64,000 bases of DNA from an uncultured Trichococcus sp. (GTDB lineage Bacteria; Bacillota; Bacilli; Lactobacillales; Aerococcaceae). Under the pieces are notes generated by a model. It searched no databases. It was not told the origin of the DNA and saw only the letters and a program-made list of their open reading frames with translations. The stretch covers positions 3,089,001 to 3,153,000 of the forward strand of contig NZ_OY764015.1 of the NCBI RefSeq assembly GCF_963667775.1, read 5' to 3'. Positions 15,033-22,985 of this stretch are shown in pieces (position 1 is the stretch's first letter; every line of letters starts with the position of its first letter). Made by a program: the position numbers and the translations under genes.

Positions 15033-16454
15033 TTATTCTTCGTCGCGGCCCAGGGCAACTTGCATCTCTCGAACGGTCTTTCTGTCCAAGTTGAAGATGA
15101 ACTTGAAGCAGATGAACATGATGATATAACCGATTAATGGGAACAGCGCAGCCATATCGCGGATTGCAAGTGAATTTCCGGTGCTCCAGGTCATAGCGTC
15201 CTTAACATCCAGTGTTGGAATCAAGATAGCGATGGCTGCAGGGATGAATGATTGGCCGAAACCTTGTGCGATTTTACGCAACATAGAATAAGTTGCGTAA
15301 ACGGAACCTTCATTGCGGATGCCGGTCTGCCATTCTTGATAGTCGATCGCGTCGGCAACCATTCCCCAAGTGTAAATCGTTGATCCGAAGGCGAAGCTGT
15401 TTGCGAGGATTTGCATTGCGATCCAAAGAATCGGATTTTCGATTTCGACCAAGTAAAGGAAGGCGTACACAGCGATAGAGCCGATCAACGGCCAAGTCGA
15501 CAATTCTTTTTTGCCCAGCTTTCCGACCAAGGCTCCACCGAGGGCAGTGCCAACAAGTAGTGGTATAATTTGAGTCAGGATGGAGTAAGAACTCAAGGTT
15601 CCGTCTCCGAAGTACATCTGGTAAGTCAATTGATGCAATTGGTTCCCGCCCATGATGAACAGGATTTGTGCGATGGAGGCAAGAGCGATACCCAGAATCG
15701 CACGGTTACGGAAGAAGTCTGTTAAGGTCTTGAAGTAATTGAATTTCACTTCTTCACCTTCAGGCTCGGCTGGCTGGATGCGTTCTTCCGTATTCAGATA
15801 CAGAAGTGCGAAGGCGATGATGGAAACGATACCCAAAATGACTGCAATCGGGAACATCCTTTCACCGCGGAAAATGCTTGCTGTTTGGCCATTTTTTGTG
15901 ACTTGTTCGTAAGCGAACAACGGAATCAGGATGCCTAGAGGTACCCCGGCGATGATGTATCCCCAGGAACGTGCATTGGATAAGGCAGCACGTTGGGAAG
16001 GTTTGGAAGTCATAACGGAGCTAAGGGCGCCGTAAGGGACATTCACGACTGTATAGGTGACATCCCATAAGATATACCCGCCGATGCATAAAACTAATTT
16101 TGCAGGATAGGACCAGTCAGCCGCATCAATGAACATGATGGTTGCCGCCAAGGCCAGAAAAGGAGAGCCGCGCAGGATCCATTGTTTGAATTTTTCGCCT
16201 TTTTTGTTTGCGCCCATACGGTCGACGATTGCACCGATGATCGGATCGTTGATGCCATCAAGGATTTTTGTGATCAGAATGATGATGGAATAATGGGCCA
16301 AGGAAATCCCGATGTACTGGGTGTAAAAAATGAACATGTAGCTGGAAATTAATGTGAAACTCATATTACATCCAAAGTCACCCATGAAGTATCCTAGTAG
16401 ATCACGGAAACCGAAGGGACGCTTTGCTCTGGCTGTTGCTTGATTTTGAGCCAT
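15033..16454 (-). CDS. GPH-family sugar/glucuronide:cation symporter
   Basis: A 473-residue, 12-segment membrane protein of the glycoside-pentoside-hexuronide:cation symporter family (MelB/UidB-like). Family features are DPIIGAIVDRMG near residue 76 and the middle and end loops with KPSQRAALSNAR and DYQEWQTGIRNEG. It would import glucuronate, a glucuronide or another hexuronide with H+ or Na+. It is divergent from the IclR regulator and carries the same operator as kdgA, which ties it to the glucuronate pathway. ATG 16454 has an 11-base gap to GGAGG, while an in-frame TTG at 16460 has five; either could be the start. Confidence 0.88.
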   Translation of the reverse strand: MAQNQATARAKRPFGFRDLLGYFMGDFGCNMSFTLISSYMFIFYTQYIGISLAHYSIIILITKILDGINDPIIGAIVDRMGANKKGEKFKQWILRGSPFLALAATIMFIDAADWSYPAKLVLCIGGYILWDVTYTVVNVPYGALSSVMTSKPSQRAALSNARSWGYIIAGVPLGILIPLFAYEQVTKNGQTASIFRGERMFPIAVILGIVSIIAFALLYLNTEERIQPAEPEGEEVKFNYFKTLTDFFRNRAILGIALASIAQILFIMGGNQLHQLTYQMYFGDGTLSSYSILTQIIPLLVGTALGGALVGKLGKKELSTWPLIGSIAVYAFLYLVEIENPILWIAMQILANSFAFGSTIYTWGMVADAIDYQEWQTGIRNEGSVYATYSMLRKIAQGFGQSFIPAAIAILIPTLDVKDAMTWSTGNSLAIRDMAALFPLIGYIIMFICFKFIFNLDRKTVREMQVALGRDEE

Positions 16455-16520
16455 TTTCAATACTTCCTCCCTTAAAAGATGATTTTTGATAAGAAGAGCG
16501 AAAATAATTACAGGAATATA

Positions 16521-16537
16521 ATATCATAATATGAAAT
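16521..16537. promoter_or_regulatory. IclR/KdgR operator, site 1 (symporter)
   Basis: ATATCATAATATGAAAT, a 17-bp relative of the kdgA operator. It lies 21 bases downstream of the symporter -10 box, where bound repressor would block transcript start or elongation. Confidence 0.65.
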
Positions 16538-16558
16538 GGATTTTCTTAATATGATATG

Positions 16559-16587
16559 ATTATAGTGAGAAAACGCATTCAAGTCAA
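16559..16587 (-). promoter_or_regulatory. Promoter of the symporter gene with possible cre in the spacer
   Basis: On the minus strand TTGACT (16582-16587), a 17-bp spacer and TATAAT (16559-16564). The spacer holds TGAATGCGTTTTCT, two mismatches from a CcpA-binding cre consensus. Confidence 0.75.
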
Positions 16588-16724
16588 AGCAGAGCAGTGG
16601 AAACAGTCCAAAATACAGCCGGGACTGTCAAATTTCTGTCATAATCCTACAGGACCGAAACGTATCGGGAAAAATTAGTCTGTTGACTCTGATCAGAATT
16701 ATTTAAGGATAATCAGTATAGGGC

Positions 16725-16768
16725 TTATCAACATGCCTAGTATTTGGTATAATATCACAATACGAAAC
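16725..16768 (+). promoter_or_regulatory. iclR promoter with overlapping operator site 2
   Basis: TTATCA (16725-16730), a 17-bp spacer and TATAAT (16748-16753). The operator ATATCACAATACGAAAC at 16752-16768 overlaps the end of the -10 box, suggesting autoregulation. Confidence 0.7.
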
Positions 16769-16874
16769 GGAATGTTGCTTGATGAGTCGGCTGTTAGAAG
16801 AATGACCTACTCGTCATAAAAAAATGAAATGGTTTACAAAGAATGCCGATAGGGCTTAATTTTATCAGAAAAGG

Positions 16875-17660
16875 ATGATCAGGAAAATGATACAAAAAGT
16901 GGAATCAAATTCAAGTACAAAAGTTCAATCAATTGACCGCGCCTTAGCGATTTTGGAAACATTGGCGGACTATCCTAGTTTAAGTTTGATGGAGTTGAGT
17001 GAAAAAGTCCATCTGCACAAAGCAACGACGCATCGTTTGGTGAATTCCTTAATGGAGAACGGCTACATCGATCGGAACCCCGATACGAAACAGTACCGCA
17101 TTTCCTTGAAGATGTTCCATCTCGGGAACAAGCGTGTCCACAACATCGACTTTTTGAACGTGGCCAAAAGCATGATTCGTCAGTTGTCCGATGATACGAA
17201 ACAGACGGTGCATCTGGTTGTGGAAGACAACGATGAAGTGCTCTACATCGATAAGTACGGGGAATCACGCGGCGTGCGGATGCAATCGAAGATCGGTACG
17301 AAGGCTCCGCTGTATTGCACTGCGGTAGGGAAAGCGCTCCTGAGCACCCGCCAGAACACTGCCGTCCGTGAATATTGGGACAGTATCGTTCCGGAACAAA
17401 AGACCGGACGTACGATCACCACTTATGAAGAACTCATCAATGAACTGGATGAAATCAGAAGGAATGGTTATGCCCTCGACGATGAGGAGTTTGAAGAGGG
17501 AATCGTCTGCATCGCTGCAGCGTTCTCGAGCGCAAGGGAAGTCGCCGCAGGTGCAATCAGCATCTCCTTGCCATTGTCTGATATGGTTGATAAAGACTTC
17601 TACACAGGAAAAATTTTGGAGTATTCCACAAAAATTTCACACTTCCTCGGTCACTTTTGA
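16875..17660 (+). CDS. kdgR: IclR-family regulator of hexuronate genes (KdgR-like)
   Basis: A 261-residue IclR-type protein: an N-terminal winged helix (about residues 15-80, with LSLMELSEKVHLHKATTHRLVNSL) and a C-terminal ligand-binding GAF-like domain (KAPLYCTAVGKALLS near 140, EGIVCIAAAF near 210). KdgR proteins of this family respond to 2-keto-3-deoxygluconate or its phosphate. The gene lies between the symporter and kdgA, and all three promoters carry one shared 17-bp motif, so local regulation is well supported. The effector is inferred from the pathway. A second in-frame ATG at 16887 could also be the start. Confidence 0.85.
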   Translation: MIRKMIQKVESNSSTKVQSIDRALAILETLADYPSLSLMELSEKVHLHKATTHRLVNSLMENGYIDRNPDTKQYRISLKMFHLGNKRVHNIDFLNVAKSMIRQLSDDTKQTVHLVVEDNDEVLYIDKYGESRGVRMQSKIGTKAPLYCTAVGKALLSTRQNTAVREYWDSIVPEQKTGRTITTYEELINELDEIRRNGYALDDEEFEEGIVCIAAAFSSAREVAAGAISISLPLSDMVDKDFYTGKILEYSTKISHFLGHF

Positions 17661-17695
17661 TCCGTTCTGATCTTAGGTCGATACAGCAGTGAATC

Positions 17696-17739
17696 CCCAC
17701 GAAACGCATGATATATGCATTTCGTGGGAATTTTTTTTT
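17696..17739 (+). terminator. Terminator after the iclR gene
   Basis: Stem CCCACGAAA/TTTCGTGGG followed after two A by nine T. It separates the regulator from the kdgA operon. Confidence 0.9.
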
Positions 17740-17831
17740 GCATCCTTTTGTTTTTTAATGGAGCCGATCAAGGGTACGCCACATTTTTTTCACAATTGAC
17801 CATTCATTTTTATATTTCTGATGGAATTTCG

Positions 17832-17898
17832 TTGACATAAAAGATGGTAAATTCTATAATGAACTCGAGTTATGATACTGAGTTCCACAATGCGAAAC
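17832..17898 (+). promoter_or_regulatory. kdgA operon promoter and operator site 3
   Basis: Perfect TTGACA (17832-17837), a 17-bp spacer and TATAAT (17855-17860). The operator GTTCCACAATGCGAAAC at 17882-17898 is an interrupted palindrome (GTTCC...GAAAC) placed 21 bases after the -10 box, the same spacing as at the symporter promoter. Confidence 0.85.
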
Positions 17899-17917
17899 CA
17901 TGAATGGAGGATGACAA

Positions 17918-18562
17918 ATGAGCGTCAAGAGAGATACCCTGGCTCAATTACAAGAGAATTACCTGTTTGCAGTAGTGCGCGGAGCTTCTGAAGAGGCGGG
18001 TTATGAGATTTCAAAAGCAGCTTATCAAGGAGGCATCAAGAACATCGAGGTGACATTTTCGACACCGGGTGCTGAAAATGTTATGCGCAAGCTGTCTGAT
18101 GAATTCGCAGGTACCGATATGGTGGTAGGTGCAGGTACGGTATTGGATGAAGTCGCAGCGCGGATTTCGATCATGAACGGAGCGAAATTTATCGTAAGCC
18201 CTTCCTTTAATGAGAAGATTTCAAGAATGTGCAATCTATACACTGTCCCATACTTGCCTGGATGCGGTTCTGTTACAGAAATTCAGATGGCTTTGGAAAC
18301 CGGCTGTGAAGTAGTGAAGCTTTTCCCGGGTGGTTTGTTGGGTCCTGGATTCATCAAAGACGTTCATGGACCTATTCCTTGGGTTGACGTGATGCCATCA
18401 GGTGGCGTAAGCATTGAAAATATGGATAAATGGATCGCAAACGGAGCCTGGTCAGTCGGTGTCGGCAGTGCCTTGACACGAAACCTTAAAGAAGGCGGCT
18501 ACGCAAGTGTAACAGCTGCAGCTAAAGAATTTGCCGATCGTTTGGCAGAAATCAAAGCGTAA
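17918..18562 (+). CDS. kdgA: 2-Keto-3-deoxy-6-phosphogluconate aldolase
   Basis: A 214-residue class I aldolase of the KDPG/KHG family, cleaving 2-keto-3-deoxy-6-phosphogluconate to pyruvate and glyceraldehyde-3-phosphate in the cytoplasm. The Schiff-base lysine is Lys134 in CEVVKLFPG. Glu44 in NIEVTFS and Arg21 are in the expected places, with the glycine-rich GAGT at 71-74. It is the first gene of the uronate operon, ahead of uxaC, uxuA and uxuB. A KDG kinase (kdgK) needed to complete the route is not seen in the window and must be elsewhere. The start ATG follows GGAGG with seven bases between. Confidence 0.92.
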   Translation: MSVKRDTLAQLQENYLFAVVRGASEEAGYEISKAAYQGGIKNIEVTFSTPGAENVMRKLSDEFAGTDMVVGAGTVLDEVAARISIMNGAKFIVSPSFNEKISRMCNLYTVPYLPGCGSVTEIQMALETGCEVVKLFPGGLLGPGFIKDVHGPIPWVDVMPSGGVSIENMDKWIANGAWSVGVGSALTRNLKEGGYASVTAAAKEFADRLAEIKA

Positions 18563-18608
18563 TAATCAATAAAATTTCAAAATAAAGCTCGGAAGGGGAT
18601 TTCTTCAC

Positions 18609-20024
18609 ATGTCATTTATTCATGACGACTTTATGTTACAGTCCGAAACGGCCAAAAAACTTTATCACGAATATGCGGAAAGCATGCCCATCTTCGATTA
18701 CCACTGCCATTTGGTCCCGCAACAGATCGCTGAAGATTATGAGTTCGAAAACATCACGGAACTATGGTTGGGCGGAGATCATTACAAGTGGCGCGCAATG
18801 CGTGCAATGGGAATTCCGGAAGAAAAAATTACCGGCAATGCTCCTCCTGAAGAAAAATTTGAAGCTTGGGCCTACACGGCTGAAAATGCAATAGGGAATC
18901 CATTGTTCCACTGGACAGCCTTGGAATTGAAAAAGTACTTCCATATAGAAGAAACACTTACCAGCGCAAACTGGAAGGAAATCTATGCGGAATGCAACCG
19001 AGTGTTGAAAGAAGAAAAGCTGACAGCGCGTCAATTGATCAAAAATTCCAATGTCACCTTCATTTGCACGACAGACAACCCTACGGATACGTTGGAATGG
19101 CACAAAGCAATCGCTGAAGACGAGACATTCGATGTGACCGTCGTTCCGGGTTTCCGTCCGGATGAAGCTTTCGCTATCCAGGACGCAGCCAAGTTTGCTG
19201 GGTTCATCGGAAAAATGCAAGAGGCGACCGGCAAGGCAATGGCGACATTCGCTGAATTGTTGGAAGGAATGGAAGAGCGGATCCAATATTTTGCGGATCA
19301 TGGTTCGAACGTTTCCGACCACGGCCTGTCCCAAATCTACTATGCTGAAGCCACAGATGAAGAAGTAGAAGCCATCTATGCCAAAGCGATTGCTGGGGAC
19401 AGCATTTCTGAAGCGGAATACGCAAAATACCAAACACGCTTATTGGTGGAACTGGGCAAAATCTATGCAGCCAAAGACTTCGTGATGCAACTGCACTTCG
19501 GCGCCATCCGCAACAACAATAAACGCATGTTTGCTAAATTAGGCGCGGATGCCGGTTTCGATTCCATCCAGGATCAACCGAACGTATCCTATGCTTTGAA
19601 CAATCTGCTTGGTGCAATGGACCTGACGAATGAACTGCCTAAATTCATCGCTTACAACCTTGACCCTACTTATTTCGACTTGGTGGGAACGGCAATCACG
19701 AACTTCCAAGCGAACGATAAAGGCATCAAGAGCAAAGTCCAGATGGGTTCCGGTTGGTGGTTCAACGACACCAAGTACGGCATGCTGAAACAATTGAAAT
19801 CCTTATCCGAAGCAGGCTTGTTGATGAATTTCGTCGGCATGCTGACGGATTCAAGAAGTTTCATATCGTATACGCGTCATGAGTATTTCCGCCGTATCCT
19901 TTGCGATTTCATCGGTGATCTCGTGGAACGTGGAGAAATACCGAATGATGCCAAGCTATTGGAAAAACTGATCACGAATATCAGCTACAACAACGCTGTA
20001 GAATACTTTGATTTTAAAAAATAA
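18609..20024 (+). CDS. uxaC: Glucuronate isomerase
   Basis: A 471-residue UxaC-family enzyme of the amidohydrolase fold, converting D-glucuronate to D-fructuronate (and galacturonate to tagaturonate). The N-terminal metal motif is FDYHCHLVP near residue 29, and the family segments LHFGAIRNNN and MGSGWWFND are present. Full length for the family. It lies 46 bases after kdgA and 33 bases before uxuA with no terminator between, so it shares the kdgA promoter and its KdgR-like control. Confidence 0.95.
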   Translation: MSFIHDDFMLQSETAKKLYHEYAESMPIFDYHCHLVPQQIAEDYEFENITELWLGGDHYKWRAMRAMGIPEEKITGNAPPEEKFEAWAYTAENAIGNPLFHWTALELKKYFHIEETLTSANWKEIYAECNRVLKEEKLTARQLIKNSNVTFICTTDNPTDTLEWHKAIAEDETFDVTVVPGFRPDEAFAIQDAAKFAGFIGKMQEATGKAMATFAELLEGMEERIQYFADHGSNVSDHGLSQIYYAEATDEEVEAIYAKAIAGDSISEAEYAKYQTRLLVELGKIYAAKDFVMQLHFGAIRNNNKRMFAKLGADAGFDSIQDQPNVSYALNNLLGAMDLTNELPKFIAYNLDPTYFDLVGTAITNFQANDKGIKSKVQMGSGWWFNDTKYGMLKQLKSLSEAGLLMNFVGMLTDSRSFISYTRHEYFRRILCDFIGDLVERGEIPNDAKLLEKLITNISYNNAVEYFDFKK

Positions 20025-20057
20025 AAAAATAAAAAAAGAAGAGGAAGTGTTTTTGAA

Positions 20058-21101
20058 ATGGAAATGTCATTCAGATGGTACGGTCACGAGGACCCTGTTA
20101 CTTTGAAAAATATCCGTCAAATTCCTGGCATGAAAGGAATCGTCACTGCAGTCTACGATATCCCGGTTGGTCAACCGTGGCCATTGGAAAGAATCGAAAA
20201 ATTGAAAGCGGACGTAGAAGCAGAAGGTCTATACATCTCTGTCATTGAATCTGTTCCGGTTCACGAGTCCATCAAATTGGGTCGTCCAGACCGTGACCAA
20301 TACATCAGTGCCTACAAAGAAACCTTAACTAACTTGGGTAAAGCAGGAATTCCGGTTGTATGCTACAACTTTATGCCGATCTTTGACTGGACTCGCTCCA
20401 ACTTGGCATACGAATTACCGGATGGTTCAAATGCGTTGATCTTCGATGAAGAAGAAGTAAACAAAATGGACCCGCGTACGCTTTCTCTTCCAGGTTGGGA
20501 CGAAAGCTACAATTCTGAAGAAATGAACGCTTTAATGGATGAATACAAAGAAGTTGATGAAGAAAAACTATGGGAAAACCTGGAGTACTTCATCAAAGAA
20601 ATCATGCCAACTGCTGAGGCGGCCGGCGTGAAGATGGCGATCCACCCTGATGATCCTCCATACAGCATCTTCGGATTGCCTCGTATCATCACAGGCGGAG
20701 AAGCATTGAACCGCTTCATCAAACTGTATGACAGCGAATATAATGGCGTAACGCTATGTGTTGGATCATTCGCTTCAGATCCTAAAAATGATGCAGTAGC
20801 AATCTTGAAAGACATGTTGGCCAAAAAACGTGTGAACTTCGTACATGCACGCAATGTGAAATTAGTCGGCGGACGTTCATTTGAAGAATCTGCTCACTTG
20901 TCCGAAATGGGATCCATTGATATGTATGAAGTAGTAAAAGCATGTGTGGAAGGCGGCTTTGAAGGTGCAATCCGTCCAGACCATGGCCGTATGATTTGGG
21001 GAGAAACCGGTAAACCAGGTTATGGTTTGTATGACCGTGCGTTAGGCGCAACTTACCTGAACGGTTTGGAAGAAGCAGTGAAGAAAAACTTGAAAGCTTA
21101 A
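20058..21101 (+). CDS. uxuA: Mannonate dehydratase
   Basis: A 347-residue TIM-barrel enzyme of the UxuA family, dehydrating D-mannonate to 2-keto-3-deoxygluconate. It starts MEMSFRWYGHEDPVTLKNIRQ, typical of Firmicute UxuA, and carries the metal-site segments MAIHPDDPP and ARNVK and IRPDHGRMIWGE in the C-terminal half. It sits between uxaC and the SDR gene, in pathway context. The glucuronate route in this operon is UxaC, then the UxuB-type reductase, then UxuA, then (after a kinase) KdgA. Confidence 0.95.
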   Translation: MEMSFRWYGHEDPVTLKNIRQIPGMKGIVTAVYDIPVGQPWPLERIEKLKADVEAEGLYISVIESVPVHESIKLGRPDRDQYISAYKETLTNLGKAGIPVVCYNFMPIFDWTRSNLAYELPDGSNALIFDEEEVNKMDPRTLSLPGWDESYNSEEMNALMDEYKEVDEEKLWENLEYFIKEIMPTAEAAGVKMAIHPDDPPYSIFGLPRIITGGEALNRFIKLYDSEYNGVTLCVGSFASDPKNDAVAILKDMLAKKRVNFVHARNVKLVGGRSFEESAHLSEMGSIDMYEVVKACVEGGFEGAIRPDHGRMIWGETGKPGYGLYDRALGATYLNGLEEAVKKNLKA

Positions 21102-21140
21102 CAACAACAAAAACAACATAAAGAAAGAAGGAAAATCACC

Positions 21141-21986
21141 ATGACAAGCCCATTCGTTCATGATTTTACCGATAAAGTAGTAGTAGTAACAGGTGCTGGC
21201 GGCGTTTTATGCTCTTATTTCGCGAAAGAATTCGCTAGAGCAGGCGCTAAAGTAGCCCTTTTGGACTTGAACCTTGATAACGCACAAGGCTATGCTGATG
21301 AAATCGTAGCTGAAGGCGGCATCGCTAAAGCGTTCAAAGCCAACGTATTGGAATTGCCAAGCCTGCAAGCAGCTAAAGAAGCTGTCGTAGCGGAATTAGG
21401 CGAAGTGGATATCTTGGTAAACGGTGCAGGCGGCAACAACCCGCGCGCAACGACAGACAACGAATACCATGAAACTGATCTGCCTGAAGGAACCAAAACG
21501 TTCTTCGACTTGGAACAAAGCGGCATCGAATTCGTCTTCAACTTGAACTTCTTGGGTACAGTTTTGCCTACACAAGTTTTTGCTAAAGACATGGTTGGCC
21601 GTCCAGGCGCTAACATCATCAACATCTCAAGCATGAACGGTTTCACACCATTGACAAAAATCGTTGCTTACTCAGGCGCGAAAGCTGCTATCTCCAACTT
21701 GACTGAATGGTTGGCTGTTCACTTTGCTCACGTAGGTATCCGTGTCAATGCGATCGCTCCTGGTTTCTTGGTTTCGAAACAGAACCAAGCGCTATTGTTC
21801 AATGAAGATGGCACACCGACTCCTCGTACAGGTAAAATCCTGAACGGCACACCAATGGGCCGTTTTGGCGAACCGCATGAATTGATCGGCGGCTTGCTGT
21901 TCTTGGCTGACGATAAAGCTGCAAGCTTTGTGAACGGCGTCGTATTGCCGATCGATGGCGGCTTCAACGCATATTCAGGCGTATAA
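21141..21986 (+). CDS. uxuB: SDR-type D-mannonate oxidoreductase (fructuronate reductase)
   Basis: A 281-residue short-chain dehydrogenase. The catalytic YxxxK is Tyr177-Lys181 in VAYSGAKAA with Ser163/164 upstream, and NGAGG is at 94-98. The cofactor loop reads TGAGGVLC (17-24), where SDRs usually have a third glycine at the last position. Firmicutes use SDR proteins like this (YjmF type) in place of the long-chain UxuB of enterobacteria to reduce fructuronate to mannonate with NAD(P)H. The position directly after uxuA supports that. It is followed by a terminator, so it ends the core operon. Confidence 0.88.
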   Translation: MTSPFVHDFTDKVVVVTGAGGVLCSYFAKEFARAGAKVALLDLNLDNAQGYADEIVAEGGIAKAFKANVLELPSLQAAKEAVVAELGEVDILVNGAGGNNPRATTDNEYHETDLPEGTKTFFDLEQSGIEFVFNLNFLGTVLPTQVFAKDMVGRPGANIINISSMNGFTPLTKIVAYSGAKAAISNLTEWLAVHFAHVGIRVNAIAPGFLVSKQNQALLFNEDGTPTPRTGKILNGTPMGRFGEPHELIGGLLFLADDKAASFVNGVVLPIDGGFNAYSGV

Positions 21987-22003
21987 GTTTAGTTAATTGA
22001 ATA

Positions 22004-22057
22004 GGGCAGATAGAACGAAATGTGTTGCACAGTTCTTCTCTATCTGTCCTTTTTTTT
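22004..22057 (+). terminator. Internal terminator between uxuB and the HAD gene
   Basis: GGGCAGATAG pairs with CTATCTGTCC (22004-22013 with 22040-22049), followed by eight T. It probably lowers expression of the two distal genes rather than ending all transcripts, since no good promoter is seen before 22083. Confidence 0.8.
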
Positions 22058-22082
22058 GATATCAAGTTAGGAGAGAAAAAAC

Positions 22083-22931
22083 ATGTCTACACACCCAACT
22101 CAATTTACGAAACAAAAACAATTCTTAGTCTGTGTCGATTCCGATGGTTGCGCAATGGATACGATGAACGTGAAGCATGAGCGCTTCTTCGGTCCTTTGG
22201 CAGCTGATGAGTACGGCATCAAAGACCGCGAAACTTTTTTGGCTGACTGGAACCGCATCAACCTGTTTTCCAGCACACGCGGCATCAATCGCTTTAAAGC
22301 ACTGGTTTTGACGTTGATTGAAGCGCAGGAAAAAGGCGAAGACATCGGCGACATTTCGGCACTGACTGATTGGGCAAACAATGCCCCATCATTATCGAAT
22401 GCTTCTTTGGAAGCGGAGATTGCGAAAGCATCTTCCGAAGATCTTGAAAAAGCTTTGGTATGGAGCAAGAAAGTCAACGAAGGCATCGAAACGGAATTGG
22501 CTGGAGAGGATAAGCCTTTCCCCGGCGTTCTGGAAGGCTTGACAAAAATCCATGGCCTGACGGATGTGGCAATCGTAAGCTCAGCCAACAGCGAAGCTTT
22601 AAACAGTGAATGGAACAGACACAATCTGATGCCGCAAGTTGACGTAGTCTACGGACAGGAAGTCGGCAGCAAAGCGGACGCTATCGCTGATCTGTTGACG
22701 AAAGGTTACGCTGCTGACGAAATTTTGATGGTCGGCGATGCACCTGGCGATGAACAAGCGGCAGCGGTAAATGGCGTATTCTATTATCCGATCCTCTTCG
22801 GAAAAGAAGAGTTTTCTTGGGAACGTCTGAGCAATGAAGCGATCGAGAAGTTCCTGAACAAGGAATATGCAGGAGCTTACCAGGAAAAAGTGCTTGGGGA
22901 ATTCCATGCCCTATTGGCTCAATTCGATTAA
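22083..22931 (+). CDS. HAD-superfamily phosphatase of unknown substrate
   Basis: A 282-residue haloacid-dehalogenase-fold hydrolase: motif I CVDSDGCAMDT with Asp19 and Asp21, a large cap domain between about residues 30 and 140, motif II serine in AIVSSANS, the motif III lysine in GSKADA, and motif IV MVGDAPGDEQ. Such proteins dephosphorylate small molecules in the cytoplasm. The cap is distinctive and I do not recognise the subfamily. Placement between the uronate genes and a GH3 glycosidase suggests a sugar phosphate, but this is inference. It has its own AGGAGAG ribosome site. Confidence 0.75.
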   Translation: MSTHPTQFTKQKQFLVCVDSDGCAMDTMNVKHERFFGPLAADEYGIKDRETFLADWNRINLFSSTRGINRFKALVLTLIEAQEKGEDIGDISALTDWANNAPSLSNASLEAEIAKASSEDLEKALVWSKKVNEGIETELAGEDKPFPGVLEGLTKIHGLTDVAIVSSANSEALNSEWNRHNLMPQVDVVYGQEVGSKADAIADLLTKGYAADEILMVGDAPGDEQAAAVNGVFYYPILFGKEEFSWERLSNEAIEKFLNKEYAGAYQEKVLGEFHALLAQFD

Positions 22932-22985
22932 TCTCATTTTCAATAGTTGCAAGTTGGAAACATTACGTTAGCAGGAGGAAAAACA

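Noticed and set aside
22947-22985. Earlier TTG start for the GH3 protein
   Set aside because: There is no ribosome site before it, whereas GTG 22986 has AGGAGG at good spacing.
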